Source: Parabacteroides johnsonii DSM 18315
GTDB taxonomy: Bacteria; Bacteroidota; Bacteroidia; Bacteroidales; Tannerellaceae
NCBI RefSeq assembly: GCF_025151045.1
Contig: NZ_CP102285.1
Span: 3,038,001 to 3,102,000, forward strand
Direction of reading: 5' to 3'
Length of the DNA: 64,000 nt
Notes under the pieces: generated by a model
Told to the model about the DNA's origin: nothing
Database searches by the model: none
What the model saw: only the letters and a program-made list of their open reading frames with translations
In this document: positions 1 to 9,390 of the stretch, piece by piece
Layout of the letters: the number at the start of each line of letters is the position of its first letter
Numbering within the stretch: position 1 is the first letter of the stretch
Made by a program: the position numbers and the translations under genes

Positions 1-1218
1 CTGCCTGAAAGGCTTTCGTTTACCTTCGATCCGCTCTTCCATGCCGGCGCCTACTACGTACAGGAAGCGTCGTCCATGTTTCTCGAACAGGCGGTCCGCA
101 GTCATGTGAAAACGCCTGTCCGGTGTCTTGACCTATGTGCCGCTCCGGGAGGTAAATCAACTCATCTGGCGGCGTGCCTGCCGGAAGGGAGCCTGCTAGT
201 CAGCAATGAAGTGATCCGTAGCCGGAGTCATATACTTGCGGAAAATATCGCCAAGTGGGGAAATCCGAATTGCATCGTGACAAACAATGATCCGAAAGAG
301 GTCGGCTGCCTTACGCATTTCTTTGATGTGATCATCGCTGACGTGCCCTGTTCCGGCGAAGGTATGTTCCGCAAAGATACCGATAGTACAGGCGAATGGA
401 GTATCGCGAACGTCGAACTCTGTGCCGGACGCGGACGCCGCATCATCCACGATGTTTGGAACGCACTGAAGCCCGGTGGTCTGCTGATCTATAGCACCTG
501 TACCTACAACACGGAGGAGGATGAAGAGAATATCCATTATATAACGGAAGAATTGGGAGCCGAAGCACTGCCCATCCCCATAAAGGACGAATGGCAAATC
601 ACCGGCCCATTGAAATATAACCATCCGGTCTACCGTTTTTTCCCGCACAAGACCAAGGGAGAAGGTTTCTTCCTCGCCGCCCTGCGCAAAGCGGATGGCG
701 AGACGGAAGAGATCCGGTTCAAAAACAAGAATAAAAAAGAAAAGGGGAAAACTGCTCCTGCCATCCCGAAAGCTGTCCAATCCTATCTGTCGGACACGTC
801 TTCTTTTTCACCCGAATGGAGCGGTAATATCCTGAGGATGCTCCCCGAATCCGCTCGGGACGCATCCCCCCTGCTTCGCGAGCACCTGCGCATTCTTTCG
901 GCCGGTATCTGTATCGGCGAGACGAAAGGAAAAGATTTCATCCCTGCCGAAGAACTGGCACTCAGCACGGCTCTGTGCCCGGAAGCTTTCCCCGTGGCTG
1001 ATTTAGATTGGGACGATGCGATCCGGTATCTGAAAAAAGAAGCTCTCCTCCTGCCTGCCGGCACAGAGAAAGGCTACGTATTGGTCCGTTACAAAAAGTT
1101 TCCGCTCGGTTTCACCAAACATCTCGGCAACCGTGCCAACAACCTTTATCCGCAGGAATGGCGCATCCGCACGGGGTATGTACCGGAGCAGGTGAAGACT
1201 ATGCTATCTCTCTTATAG
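1..1218 (+). CDS. RsmF/RsmB-like 16S rRNA cytosine-C5 methyltransferase, 5'-truncated by window edge
   Basis: The reading frame is open from base 1, so the gene begins before the window; an internal ATG at 76 is not the start. The translation shows the SAM-binding DLCAAPGGKSTHL motif at about 127-165, the catalytic ADVPCSGEG cysteine motif and the second conserved YSTCT cysteine motif, all diagnostic of the NOL1/NOP2/Sun family of RNA m5C methyltransferases. The C-terminal third, ending in a QEWRIRTGY-like stretch, resembles the RsmF RNA-binding extension rather than short RsmB. It probably modifies 16S rRNA in the cytoplasm. It converges with the permease gene at 1294. Family assignment is firm; the exact rRNA position modified is inferred. 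Confidence 0.9.
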   Translation: MPERLSFTFDPLFHAGAYYVQEASSMFLEQAVRSHVKTPVRCLDLCAAPGGKSTHLAACLPEGSLLVSNEVIRSRSHILAENIAKWGNPNCIVTNNDPKEVGCLTHFFDVIIADVPCSGEGMFRKDTDSTGEWSIANVELCAGRGRRIIHDVWNALKPGGLLIYSTCTYNTEEDEENIHYITEELGAEALPIPIKDEWQITGPLKYNHPVYRFFPHKTKGEGFFLAALRKADGETEEIRFKNKNKKEKGKTAPAIPKAVQSYLSDTSSFSPEWSGNILRMLPESARDASPLLREHLRILSAGICIGETKGKDFIPAEELALSTALCPEAFPVADLDWDDAIRYLKKEALLLPAGTEKGYVLVRYKKFPLGFTKHLGNRANNLYPQEWRIRTGYVPEQVKTMLSLL

Positions 1219-1293
1219 AGAAAGGGTCCCCCTCTACACAGGCCGATCTAAAAGACAGGATGTTGAATTAACACATAGCATCTTTCAATAAGA

Positions 1294-3660
1294 TTATTCA
1301 CTTTTCACAACCTCTGCCGGATTACTGTTAGCCGCCCTCAACACCTGTCCCAGTACGGTAAGTAGCACCACTGCGATCACCCCCGTGAGTACTCCTGCAA
1401 GTAGCCATCCAGGGATATCCGTGCGATAGGCATATCCTTGTAGCCAGTTGTTCATGGTAAAGTAAGCCAGCGGAAGTGCAAAGACACCGGCGATGACCAC
1501 TTGCAGCGTATATTCGCGGAAGAACATACGAACGATCGTTTCGGCTTCAGCACCAACTACCTTACGGATGGCAATCTCTTTTCGACGACGGTGAGAAGCG
1601 GCAGAGGCCACAGCATAGATACCAAACAATGAAATCAACAGGCAAACAACCGCCAAAACGGAAAACATTTTCAGACCCACCTGTTCCGAACGGTTAAGGC
1701 GGTCATACAAATCACCTATCGGTGTCAAACGGGCATCAGTCAACGTAACGTCGACTTCGGGAAGAATCTCCATAATCCGACGGATCGCCTCCATCTCCTT
1801 TCCGGGAACAATGCGTAAATACAAAATATTGAACAACTGTGGTGAAGGAAAGAAAAGCGCAGGCTGGATACGGTTGCGAAGTGACAACAAATGGAAATCT
1901 TTCACCACACCCGCCACTTCATAATCGGCTACAGAATCCTCTTCGAACACCGGCATACGGATAACCGTCCCCACCGGGTCACGAAGCCCCATTACACGGA
2001 CCGCCTCCTCGTTGAGGACCACCTTTTGCATCTCTCCTTCCTCCCACCACTTCCCATGAAGCAGTTCCAAACGGAACGTCGAGGCAAAACACTCGTCTAC
2101 AGGAAGCAGATAAAAAGAGCTGTTCGCAGAAAATTGCTCTCCCGGCCATTCCACCCGATTCGACAGACAATAAGGCAGTACTTCATGGCGAGGTTCGAAA
2201 TAAGCATCGGTCAGAATTTCGATTTGGGGAACAGTTTTCAACCTGTCTATCAAAGCAGCTTCCACTTTTCCCGAATAATCCTGAAATCCGGACAACTGTA
2301 CGATTCCGTTACGGTCAAACCCCAAATCTTTGTGATTGACAAAACGCATCTGCATCATTACGACGGATGCGGCAAGAATAAACACGACACTGACAGCAAG
2401 TTGTAAGGTCACAGCCATCCGCCTCAGCACCGGCTGCCTCCTACCCTCCCTTTCCGACAGAGACAGCATAGCCAAACGGCTTAAGCGCCAAAAAGCAACA
2501 ACACCGACAAGCAGTATCGAGCTCCATAATACGGCACTGCAAGCCAGAAAGAACAGAATCAATTGCGACACCCCTATTTCAATACCCAACAAGCCAGAAA
2601 AAGCAGGACGGACAAGTATTATCAGGAAATAGGACAGCAGAAAGGCAATCAGAGTCGAACAAGCCAGTTCAAAAAGCATCTGCCGGATCAACTGGCCTCC
2701 CGTCGCCCCGTTCACTATGCGTAAATGCAACTCTCGGAGGCGCTGGCGGAAAAAGTCGAGATGCAAGTTTAAGAAATTGAATACCGTTGACAACAGCAAC
2801 AATATCCCGGAGGCGACAAACAAACCTATGAAATTCAGTGTAAAGGGAGCATCCGAGTTCAGATGGTGACGGATATCGCCAACAGGTAATATCCGCAACT
2901 CAACATCGGGGTTACTCCCAGAACGGGAAGCCAAATCACGCACTTGCTCTGCCAGTGCCCCAGCATCCGCATGAGGATTCAACTTCACATACAAATCAAA
3001 GATAAAAAAGCCCCATTGTTGTTTTTCATCTATTCCGGCAAAGTGTTTGACCATATCGCTGTAAATAATCGCATCGAATGAGAAATTCGAGTTGGCCGGC
3101 GGGTCTTTCACCACAGCCGTGACCGTATAGGGAGGCCAATCCGCCCTTATCGTATTCTGCACCTGCTGCCCGACCGCTTTTTCCGGATCACCGAACAAGC
3201 GGATAGCCATTGTTTCCGTAAGCACGATATTATCTATGACTTGTAGCGGATGTTCGGCATCACCACAAACAAACTTCTGCGGGAAAACATTGAAGAAAGC
3301 ATTCTCGGCATAAAGCATGCGCAACCGGACATACGGAACATGATCAGTACGACAGTTCTCCTCCTGCCCGGTTATGCAAACAGCAGAAGCTTCTACTGCC
3401 GGAAACTGTTCGTGCAATGCCTTCTCATAAACTTTCGAAAGGCTTTTGTTCACATTTCCGGACCGTTTATCTATGGCATAAACACGATAAATATCCTCCG
3501 CTTCCGGATAGAAACTGTCGTAAGACGTTTCGTAATGCAGCCAATAAAGGGCCGGGACAAAACAAGCAAGCCCGAATGCCAAACCGAAAATACCGGTCAG
3601 CGACTGTGTCTTGTATTTCCACATATTGCGAAAAGTGATTTTCAGATAAAGTGCCAACAT
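1294..3660 (-). CDS. FtsX/MacB-type ABC transporter permease
   Basis: A 788-residue protein with one N-terminal membrane segment (about residues 19-38), a large periplasmic MacB-PCD-like domain, a central group of segments (about 280-445), a second periplasmic domain and a final FtsX block containing the RRRKEIAIRKVVGA motif after a membrane helix. This two-FtsX-block, roughly 800-residue layout is common in Bacteroidetes, where the ATPase is often encoded elsewhere; none is adjacent here. The start is the ATG at 3660, giving MLALYLKITFRNMWKYK. A longer frame from 3702 would overlap the upstream lipoprotein gene. It follows that gene by 29 bases and may be cotranscribed. The substrate cannot be told from sequence. 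Confidence 0.87.
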   Translation of the reverse strand: MLALYLKITFRNMWKYKTQSLTGIFGLAFGLACFVPALYWLHYETSYDSFYPEAEDIYRVYAIDKRSGNVNKSLSKVYEKALHEQFPAVEASAVCITGQEENCRTDHVPYVRLRMLYAENAFFNVFPQKFVCGDAEHPLQVIDNIVLTETMAIRLFGDPEKAVGQQVQNTIRADWPPYTVTAVVKDPPANSNFSFDAIIYSDMVKHFAGIDEKQQWGFFIFDLYVKLNPHADAGALAEQVRDLASRSGSNPDVELRILPVGDIRHHLNSDAPFTLNFIGLFVASGILLLLSTVFNFLNLHLDFFRQRLRELHLRIVNGATGGQLIRQMLFELACSTLIAFLLSYFLIILVRPAFSGLLGIEIGVSQLILFFLACSAVLWSSILLVGVVAFWRLSRLAMLSLSEREGRRQPVLRRMAVTLQLAVSVVFILAASVVMMQMRFVNHKDLGFDRNGIVQLSGFQDYSGKVEAALIDRLKTVPQIEILTDAYFEPRHEVLPYCLSNRVEWPGEQFSANSSFYLLPVDECFASTFRLELLHGKWWEEGEMQKVVLNEEAVRVMGLRDPVGTVIRMPVFEEDSVADYEVAGVVKDFHLLSLRNRIQPALFFPSPQLFNILYLRIVPGKEMEAIRRIMEILPEVDVTLTDARLTPIGDLYDRLNRSEQVGLKMFSVLAVVCLLISLFGIYAVASAASHRRRKEIAIRKVVGAEAETIVRMFFREYTLQVVIAGVFALPLAYFTMNNWLQGYAYRTDIPGWLLAGVLTGVIAVVLLTVLGQVLRAANSNPAEVVKSE

Positions 3661-3689
3661 AATACTATCACATTTAAAGTATAAACATT

Positions 3690-4694
3690 TCAATCCATGC
3701 AAAACGTATAAAGCGAAGCTTCGCCACGTCGGAGCAGTTTTGCTTTTTTTGTGTTGGGGGCATAGACGAAGGTTTCCGTCACGACAACCCGCTGGTTCTT
3801 TTCATCGAGATGAGCATGGCTGACAAACGGACCGCCCATCATATCGCCTTCCATCTCCCATAAGCCTCGCACGACTCCACAGTATTCCCCGTTCTTCGAG
3901 ATTGCTTCGTAAGAGGGAGTAAAACGCTTTTCGGTCGTCATATAAGAACCGGGAAACGCCCCCTGTATATGTTCTCCCAAAACGGAATCACGCATGGCGA
4001 CCAGATAATCCAACGTAAACGTGCGTCCGCTGACATAAGGAAAACTATACACGACCATATCGATCCGTCCTCTCGTACCATGATCAGTCACCCAAAAGAA
4101 GTCTGCCGTATCTTTGTAAGAACACATCTCTTCCGGAGCATACAGCTGCGCATTGAAACGTGCCCTCACTTTGTCATTCACCCAGACGCTATGCGAACTT
4201 TCCAGATAATCGGCCTGCCGTTCCCGTTCTTTCTCTCCTAACCAAGCAACCAATGATGTGCCTTGTTTTTCCAAGTATTCAGCCAAAAGCCGGGAAGAAG
4301 GAGCGTTGAGCGTAACCACTTCCTGCCCCGTAGCCCACCGGTCTTTTTCCTTATGTACAGACACCTTTGTATAAAGGGCTTCATCGATCCGGACATGGAT
4401 AATGTTGCGGACATAATGCAGCAGACCGTTAAACTGGGAAGGCTCGGCATACGTCACCCGCATGGCCGGCTCATTCTGCGGCAGTCCCGGAATAGGAGCA
4501 GTCAGTTGGTCGTACAGTGACCGGCCCGCTTCCCCTTTCCACGCATCTTTGTCCATTACAACCAATACTTCATAAGCAAAACCAGTTGCCCGCTTCATAA
4601 AGATAGACTGTTTAGCCGGTTTGGATGACCGATTACAAGCGGTCCCCCCTATCAGGGCGATCAGAATCAAAGTTAATAGAAATCGCGTTCTCAT
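3690..4694 (-). CDS. DUF4837 family lipoprotein
   Basis: A 334-residue protein with a lipoprotein signal peptide: an MRTRFLLTLILIALIGG start followed by lipobox GGTAC, so the cysteine at about residue 20 should be lipidated. The body matches my recollection of the Bacteroidetes DUF4837 family, with MKRATGFAYEVLVVMDK near the N-terminus and a conserved FTPSYEAISKNGEYCGVVRGLWE region. The function of DUF4837 is not known. Its lipid anchor places it at the inner or outer membrane facing the periplasm. It has its own likely -7 box at 4741-4748 and lies 29 bases upstream of the permease gene. Confidence 0.85.
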   Translation of the reverse strand: MRTRFLLTLILIALIGGTACNRSSKPAKQSIFMKRATGFAYEVLVVMDKDAWKGEAGRSLYDQLTAPIPGLPQNEPAMRVTYAEPSQFNGLLHYVRNIIHVRIDEALYTKVSVHKEKDRWATGQEVVTLNAPSSRLLAEYLEKQGTSLVAWLGEKERERQADYLESSHSVWVNDKVRARFNAQLYAPEEMCSYKDTADFFWVTDHGTRGRIDMVVYSFPYVSGRTFTLDYLVAMRDSVLGEHIQGAFPGSYMTTEKRFTPSYEAISKNGEYCGVVRGLWEMEGDMMGGPFVSHAHLDEKNQRVVVTETFVYAPNTKKAKLLRRGEASLYTFCMD

Positions 4695-4740
4695 ATCATT
4701 CCTCCATTAGATTATCTTAAAAAACTAAATTTACACGAAA

Positions 4741-4748
4741 CAAAGATA
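4741..4748 (-). promoter_or_regulatory. -7 promoter element for the DUF4837 gene
   Basis: On the minus strand this reads TATCTTTG, an exact match to the Bacteroidetes -7 consensus TAnnTTTG, 46 bases upstream of the ATG at 4694. No clear TTG is present 19-21 bases further upstream, so the assignment rests on the -7 box and its position. Confidence 0.45.
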
Positions 4749-4857
4749 GAGAGGAAGAAAAAGAAAGAAAAGAGACGATGCCGGACAAGTGAAACACCGG
4801 ATAACAAACTAAGATACAACCATATAAACCAATCAAAAAGTAACAAATATCCAATTT

Positions 4858-4872
4858 GGCGGACAATCCGCC
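4858..4872 (-). terminator. Short GC hairpin after the HTH regulator gene
   Basis: GGCGGA and TCCGCC pair perfectly across a three-base loop, starting 12 bases beyond the stop of the regulator gene at 4885. No T-run follows on the minus strand, so it may be a weak terminator or an mRNA 3'-end stabiliser. Confidence 0.4.
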
Positions 4873-4884
4873 TCTTTCCGGTCC

Positions 4885-5550
4885 TTAATAAAGACGAATA
4901 AATTGATCCAAATCGACCTTCTCATCCAGCCGGAGCTTCTTCTTCAACCGGTTTTTCGATTTGGTCAGTGCTTCCGAAGTATTATTGAAAACAGCTAATT
5001 GTTCCTTCCGCGAGAAGTTCCATTTGACCAGACAGCAGATTTCCTGTTCATGGCGGGTAATCCCTCGCTTCTCCTTCAAGTCGGACAAGACATGGTGGAA
5101 AAGGATATCGGTCAGATGGAACAGCCCATTCCATTCCTCGCGGGTAAGGTTCGTGCGAAGCGGATCCTCTTTCAACTGGACCAGCATCGAAAGGGAATCG
5201 GACTGGCATTCGTTTTCAACCGATAAGGAGGAAATTATCCGCTCGCTCTCCCGGAGTTTCTGCTGGTAGAACTCAAGGTCAGACATCCGTTCCTTATAGT
5301 GTTCGGATTCGGATGCCGAATGCAACAAGTCTTCTTCCAACTGCTTCACCTGCCTGGCATATTCGTAACGTTCCTTTTGCCAACGGCAGATGGCCGCTTT
5401 ATTCCGTTTCAGCTTCTCCTTCACCAACCGAAAGCGTTCTTGTCTGCCACCCGTACGAAACCCGACCGCAAATCCGAGCAAAGCTCCTGCGATCAGGGCG
5501 ACAAAACATAAGGTAAATAATACGAATGTCCAGGAAGAAGAAAGATCCAT
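4885..5550 (-). CDS. Membrane-tethered coiled-coil protein with C-terminal LuxR-like HTH
   Basis: A 221-residue protein. Residues 7-31 form a hydrophobic membrane segment (FVLFTLCFVALIAGALLGFAVGF), residues 35 to about 105 are highly charged and predicted coiled coil, and the C-terminal 65 residues (GITRHEQEICCLVKWNFSRKEQLAVF...KSKNRLKKKLRL) look like the winged/LuxR-type HTH seen at the end of Bacteroidetes TPR-containing regulators. This variant lacks TPRs. The gene begins 5 bases after the ppk1 stop, so it should be cotranscribed with it, which suggests a link to polyphosphate or stress response. DNA binding and targets are inferred. Confidence 0.7.
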   Translation of the reverse strand: MDLSSSWTFVLFTLCFVALIAGALLGFAVGFRTGGRQERFRLVKEKLKRNKAAICRWQKERYEYARQVKQLEEDLLHSASESEHYKERMSDLEFYQQKLRESERIISSLSVENECQSDSLSMLVQLKEDPLRTNLTREEWNGLFHLTDILFHHVLSDLKEKRGITRHEQEICCLVKWNFSRKEQLAVFNNTSEALTKSKNRLKKKLRLDEKVDLDQFIRLY

Positions 5551-5555
5551 ACCGT

Positions 5556-7625
5556 CTATATTTTGTTTTTCAGATATTCATAAATTGCCAGTTGTGCCCG
5601 GACTTTCACCGGGTTGTCATCCCGTTTGAAATTGTTATGTAGATGTTCGTCGATCAAACAGGCTTTTACATTATCTTGCAACTGGATATTCAGGATATCT
5701 ATGATATTTCGCTTAATCTCCGCATTCAGAATCGGGAAAGCAGTCTCTATACGCCTATTCAGGTTCCGGCGCATCCAATCGGCAGAAGTCAGGAACAGCT
5801 CCTCTTCACCGTCATTATAGAAGTACCAGATGCGAGAATGTTCCAGAAACATATCCACTATACGAGTAACCTTGATATTCGCACTGAACGGACGGTTCGG
5901 AACCAGGCAACAAATCCCCCGGACAATCAGGTCGATTTCCACCCCGTTCTCACTCGCATTATACAGTTCATTGATCATATTCTGATCATGAAGTCCGTTC
6001 ATCTTCAATATGATGCGGCCTTTACGCCCAGCCTTCACATGTTCGATCTCCCGATGGATCATACGAGTCAGTTCCGGCACCATATTAAAACGGGCAACCA
6101 GCAAGTGGCGGAATGTCGGATCGGTCAACTTCCCTTCCAGCACTGCAAACACTTTGTTTATGTCGGTTATCAATTCCGAATTCGAAGTCAGCAACGCCAT
6201 ATCAGAATAGATACGTGCCGTTTTTTCATTGAAATTACCGGTACTCAGATAGGCAAAATCCCTCCGCTTACTGCCGTCTTCCGTATCTTTCCGCAGGATA
6301 ACCGCCACTTTTGCATGCACTTTCAAGCCGGGAATGCTATAGATAATACGGATACCTGCCTGCTCCATCCGTTCAGCCGTACTCATATTGTTCTCTTCGT
6401 CGAAACGAGCTTTTAGCTCTACAAAGACCGTTACCTTCTTCCCATTCTGCGCAGCACTGATCAACGTGTTGATAACGGCCGAATTCTCCGCCACCCGGTA
6501 TTGCGTGATTTTAATTTCATCCACTTTCGGATCAAAAGCCGCCTCCATCAGGAAACGGATCAGGTAGTCGAAAGACTGGTAAGGAAAATGCAACAGGATA
6601 TCCCGCTTTTTCACTGCCCGGAAGACAGAGCCCATCTCGTCCAGGAAAGGCACACGCATGGGAGACGGAACCTGTTGTTCCAGCTCTTTCCCCTTCGGAT
6701 TCGGCAGCTTGATCAGGTCCTGCAAATTGTTATACCGTCCCCCCAATACCAGATCGTCCGTGGTAATACCAAAGGCACTGCATACAAACGCCAGAAAATC
6801 TTCAGGCATATTGCTATCGTACATAAACCGACTCAAGGCACCAATCTTACGCTTTTTCACTTTCTTGCGAATGTTTTCCACGATATTCCCTCCTTTCTCG
6901 TCATCCAGGTAAATATCAGCATCTCTTGAAATCTTGATGCTGTAACAACTCTCCACCACATAGCCGGGGAAGATACTGGACAAATTGGCCCGGATAATAT
7001 CATCGATAAACATGATATAATGTTTCCCTTCATGCGTGGGCAATTCAATAAAACGGGGCACTTTTGCATACGGGATTTTCATCAGGGCATAATAATAGTC
7101 CGGCACATAATCCGGATCAGCCATCCGCTTGCTCTTTTTCATCATCCGGATAACCAGATAAAGACGGCGGTCACGTATGAACGTACGGATATCCCCCGCC
7201 TGTATCATGACTGGCGAAAGGAAAGGAAACACCTCTTCGTTGAAAAAATTATGCACAAATTCCTCATGAAACGGTTCCGGCCGGCTGTCCTGATACAAAT
7301 AAATATCCTGCCGGTTCAATTCTTGCAATACTTTGGAGAAGATACGATAATATTCGCGCTGCTGCCGATTCACCTCTTCTGTGATTTCGGCAAGTGTCTC
7401 TTCGGCTTCCGCTCCGCTTTCTTCGGTAAAGTTCTTTTTCATGATCACTCCCCGATGCTCGGCAACCCTGATTTCGTAAAACTCTTCGAGATTGGACGAA
7501 TAGATCGACAAAAACTTGATACGCTCATAGATAGGGAGCGTTTCATCCTCCGCCTCCAGCAAAACGCGATAGTTAAAGGACAACCAGCTAATATCACGTT
7601 TAAAGTATTTATGTGAATTCTCCAT
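5556..7625 (-). CDS. ppk1: Polyphosphate kinase 1
   Basis: A 689-residue enzyme, the usual PPK1 length. It reversibly transfers the terminal phosphate of ATP onto polyphosphate chains. The N-terminal FKRDISWLSFNYRVLLEAED segment, the two phospholipase-D-like C-terminal domains and the two expected histidine motifs (IPGLKVHAKVAVILRK, with the probable autophosphorylated histidine, and LEHSRIWYFYNDGEEE) are all present. The start is the ATG at 7625. An open frame continues upstream to 7898 but overlaps the divergent yfcE-like gene and encodes nothing family-like. It is followed within 5 bases by the HTH regulator gene. Confidence 0.96.
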   Translation of the reverse strand: MENSHKYFKRDISWLSFNYRVLLEAEDETLPIYERIKFLSIYSSNLEEFYEIRVAEHRGVIMKKNFTEESGAEAEETLAEITEEVNRQQREYYRIFSKVLQELNRQDIYLYQDSRPEPFHEEFVHNFFNEEVFPFLSPVMIQAGDIRTFIRDRRLYLVIRMMKKSKRMADPDYVPDYYYALMKIPYAKVPRFIELPTHEGKHYIMFIDDIIRANLSSIFPGYVVESCYSIKISRDADIYLDDEKGGNIVENIRKKVKKRKIGALSRFMYDSNMPEDFLAFVCSAFGITTDDLVLGGRYNNLQDLIKLPNPKGKELEQQVPSPMRVPFLDEMGSVFRAVKKRDILLHFPYQSFDYLIRFLMEAAFDPKVDEIKITQYRVAENSAVINTLISAAQNGKKVTVFVELKARFDEENNMSTAERMEQAGIRIIYSIPGLKVHAKVAVILRKDTEDGSKRRDFAYLSTGNFNEKTARIYSDMALLTSNSELITDINKVFAVLEGKLTDPTFRHLLVARFNMVPELTRMIHREIEHVKAGRKGRIILKMNGLHDQNMINELYNASENGVEIDLIVRGICCLVPNRPFSANIKVTRIVDMFLEHSRIWYFYNDGEEELFLTSADWMRRNLNRRIETAFPILNAEIKRNIIDILNIQLQDNVKACLIDEHLHNNFKRDDNPVKVRAQLAIYEYLKNKI

Positions 7626-7656
7626 CGTATTATTATCTTCGGTCGGTAAATATAAA

Positions 7657-7664
7657 TACTTTTG
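7657..7664 (+). promoter_or_regulatory. -7 promoter element for the yfcE-like gene
   Basis: TACTTTTG matches TAnnTTTG and lies 19 bases before the ATG at 7684, in the 58-base divergent gap between ppk1 and the phosphodiesterase gene. Confidence 0.5.
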
Positions 7665-7683
7665 TGAGATAAAAGAAATTGTT

Positions 7684-8178
7684 ATGCTTAAAATAGGACT
7701 TCTTTCAGATACCCATGCCTGGTGGGACGACAAGTACGCGGAATATTTTTCGGAATGTGATGAAATCTGGCATGCAGGAGATATCGGTTCGGACGGATTG
7801 GCGGCACGGCTGGGTACCCTGAAACCACTTCGCGCCGTATATGGTAATATTGACGGGCAATCACTCCGGCTGCAATATCCGCAAATCGCCCATTTCAAAG
7901 TCGAAGAAGTAAACGTGATGATGACGCATATAGGAGGCTATCCCGGCCGTTATAACCCGCTTATCCGGAAAGAGTTGTACGACACCCGGCCCAATCTTTT
8001 TATTGCCGGACATTCGCATATCCTGAAAGTTGCTTTCGACAGAAGTTTGAATTGTTTGTATATCAACCCGGGAGCAGCCGGTAAAAGCGGGTTTCATCAG
8101 GTAAGGACTCTGGTACGTTTCGTAATAGACGGGAAGCAGATCAAAGATTTGGAAGTTATTGAATTGGGCAATCGGTAA
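7684..8178 (+). CDS. YfcE/MJ0936-family metallophosphoesterase
   Basis: A 164-residue protein with the calcineurin-like metal-binding motifs in order: LLSDTHA (residues 5-11), HAGDIGS, YGNIDG, MTHIGGYPG and AGHSHILKV, ending with the INPGAAGK segment typical of the YfcE group. Such enzymes hydrolyse phosphodiesters in a metal-dependent way in the cytoplasm; the natural substrate is usually unknown. It diverges from ppk1 and converges with the membrane Nudix-like gene, with a strong hairpin overlapping its stop codon. Confidence 0.9.
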   Translation: MLKIGLLSDTHAWWDDKYAEYFSECDEIWHAGDIGSDGLAARLGTLKPLRAVYGNIDGQSLRLQYPQIAHFKVEEVNVMMTHIGGYPGRYNPLIRKELYDTRPNLFIAGHSHILKVAFDRSLNCLYINPGAAGKSGFHQVRTLVRFVIDGKQIKDLEVIELGNR

Positions 8179-8206
8179 GAGTGCAACCATTTGCACCCTT
8201 ACCGAT
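8171..8206. terminator. Bidirectional terminator-like hairpin between convergent genes
   Basis: Sixteen-base arms (8171-8186 and 8191-8206) pair with a single mismatch across a four-base loop. The left arm includes the last codons of the yfcE-like gene and the right arm ends just before the stop of the opposing gene at 8208. There is no strong T-run on either strand. Confidence 0.6.
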
Positions 8207-8207
8207 T

Positions 8208-9329
8208 CTAACAATTGGCACAGCAGAAATTTTCTGCCAACAGGACAGTGTTTTGCAAATAAGCAAACTCCTGTTCAAAATACTCGCTGAAAACACCTGA
8301 ACTCAGATTTTCTTCAATCTGTTTGGAAGTCCAGAGTTTTCCATTCGGTTGTTTGATCTGATCCATTACCTCTTCTGAGCGCACACACATCACATACAGG
8401 TTCACCAGATGTTTCACCTTTTCGTTCTCAAATGTGTACCGAATCAGGAAGCGGGGCATGGCATCGTCTTTCTCACCCAAGCCACCCATTGTTTCACGCA
8501 CTGTACTTTCTATACTATGGCGGAACAAAACATAGCTGTAAAACGGATAGTCGATCGTATCAGGAGATACAAAAGACTTCTTCCCCCTATTTACCAGATA
8601 AAGCATTCCCTGGTAAATAACAGCTACACGTACGACAGGATGATAATACTTTTTTGGTAACGAACGACTTACAGATCGGGCTATGCAACCAATCACCTTT
8701 CCTCCGTCGTTCAAAACAGGCAACCACATTTCTTTTCGAAGGCTGCCTTGCATCATCGAGATTCTTATCTGTTCATACAGAATCAAAAATACTCCGATAA
8801 CGATCCCAAGCTCCCTGTATAAAAAACGCTCCATACGCACGCTCTGCATCGTTTCGGGCAGAATACTGTATACCAAAATGATAAACAGATGCAATGTATA
8901 GAGATTCTGGATGAGCTGGGCGACAAAAAAGAATTCATTTAATGTAGTACGCATCAATGTCCGCTTGTAAGTCGGATGCTGAGAAGTCCGGATTCGCCGC
9001 AATATTGTCCGTTTGGCAAACCCCAAAAACGCCAATACCACCACCAACAAAACTTCTGTTATTAACGGAGAATAAATAAACAACACCGGCTCAAGCCGAA
9101 GGCAAAGAAAAATCGAATAAAGAACTAATGTTGTCGCAGCCGGTAATAACAAAAATTGATAAACCTTATCCTTACTCAGGATCTGAAACAAAAAAATACA
9201 AACGAAACAAAAGGTAACGCCGATTATGAAGGATAACAAATATGAAAAATAATTATCCAAAAACATAAACAGCAACAATGGCACTAAGCCTATGGCCTGA
9301 TTATCCAGGCCTCTCTTCACTTTGTTCAT
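8208..9329 (-). CDS. Six-helix membrane protein with C-terminal degenerate Nudix-like domain
   Basis: A 373-residue protein from the ATG at 9329; a longer frame to 9488 would run into lipA. Six hydrophobic segments can be counted: two at about 10-52, two at about 56-105, one near 145-170 and one near 185-205. The remaining 160 residues resemble a Nudix fold: a strand with NDGGKVIGCIARS, then HPVVRVAVIYQGMLYLVNRGKK, then a helix with ESTVRETMGGLGEKDD where the Nudix box should be. That box keeps RE but lacks the EExG glutamates, so catalysis is doubtful and ligand sensing is possible. It lies 61 bases after lipA and may be the last gene of the dpp4-lipA operon. The Nudix assignment is inference from pattern. 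Confidence 0.6.
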   Translation of the reverse strand: MNKVKRGLDNQAIGLVPLLLFMFLDNYFSYLLSFIIGVTFCFVCIFLFQILSKDKVYQFLLLPAATTLVLYSIFLCLRLEPVLFIYSPLITEVLLVVVLAFLGFAKRTILRRIRTSQHPTYKRTLMRTTLNEFFFVAQLIQNLYTLHLFIILVYSILPETMQSVRMERFLYRELGIVIGVFLILYEQIRISMMQGSLRKEMWLPVLNDGGKVIGCIARSVSRSLPKKYYHPVVRVAVIYQGMLYLVNRGKKSFVSPDTIDYPFYSYVLFRHSIESTVRETMGGLGEKDDAMPRFLIRYTFENEKVKHLVNLYVMCVRSEEVMDQIKQPNGKLWTSKQIEENLSSGVFSEYFEQEFAYLQNTVLLAENFCCANC

Positions 9330-9390
9330 ACCCTTTTCCCCTTTTTTCCCTTTATAACATAACAAATTGTACAGAGAAATGTTCTCGCCA

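Noticed and set aside
7626-7898. N-terminal extension of polyphosphate kinase
   Set aside because: It overlaps the divergent yfcE-like gene and its promoter, and the family start is the ATG at 7625.
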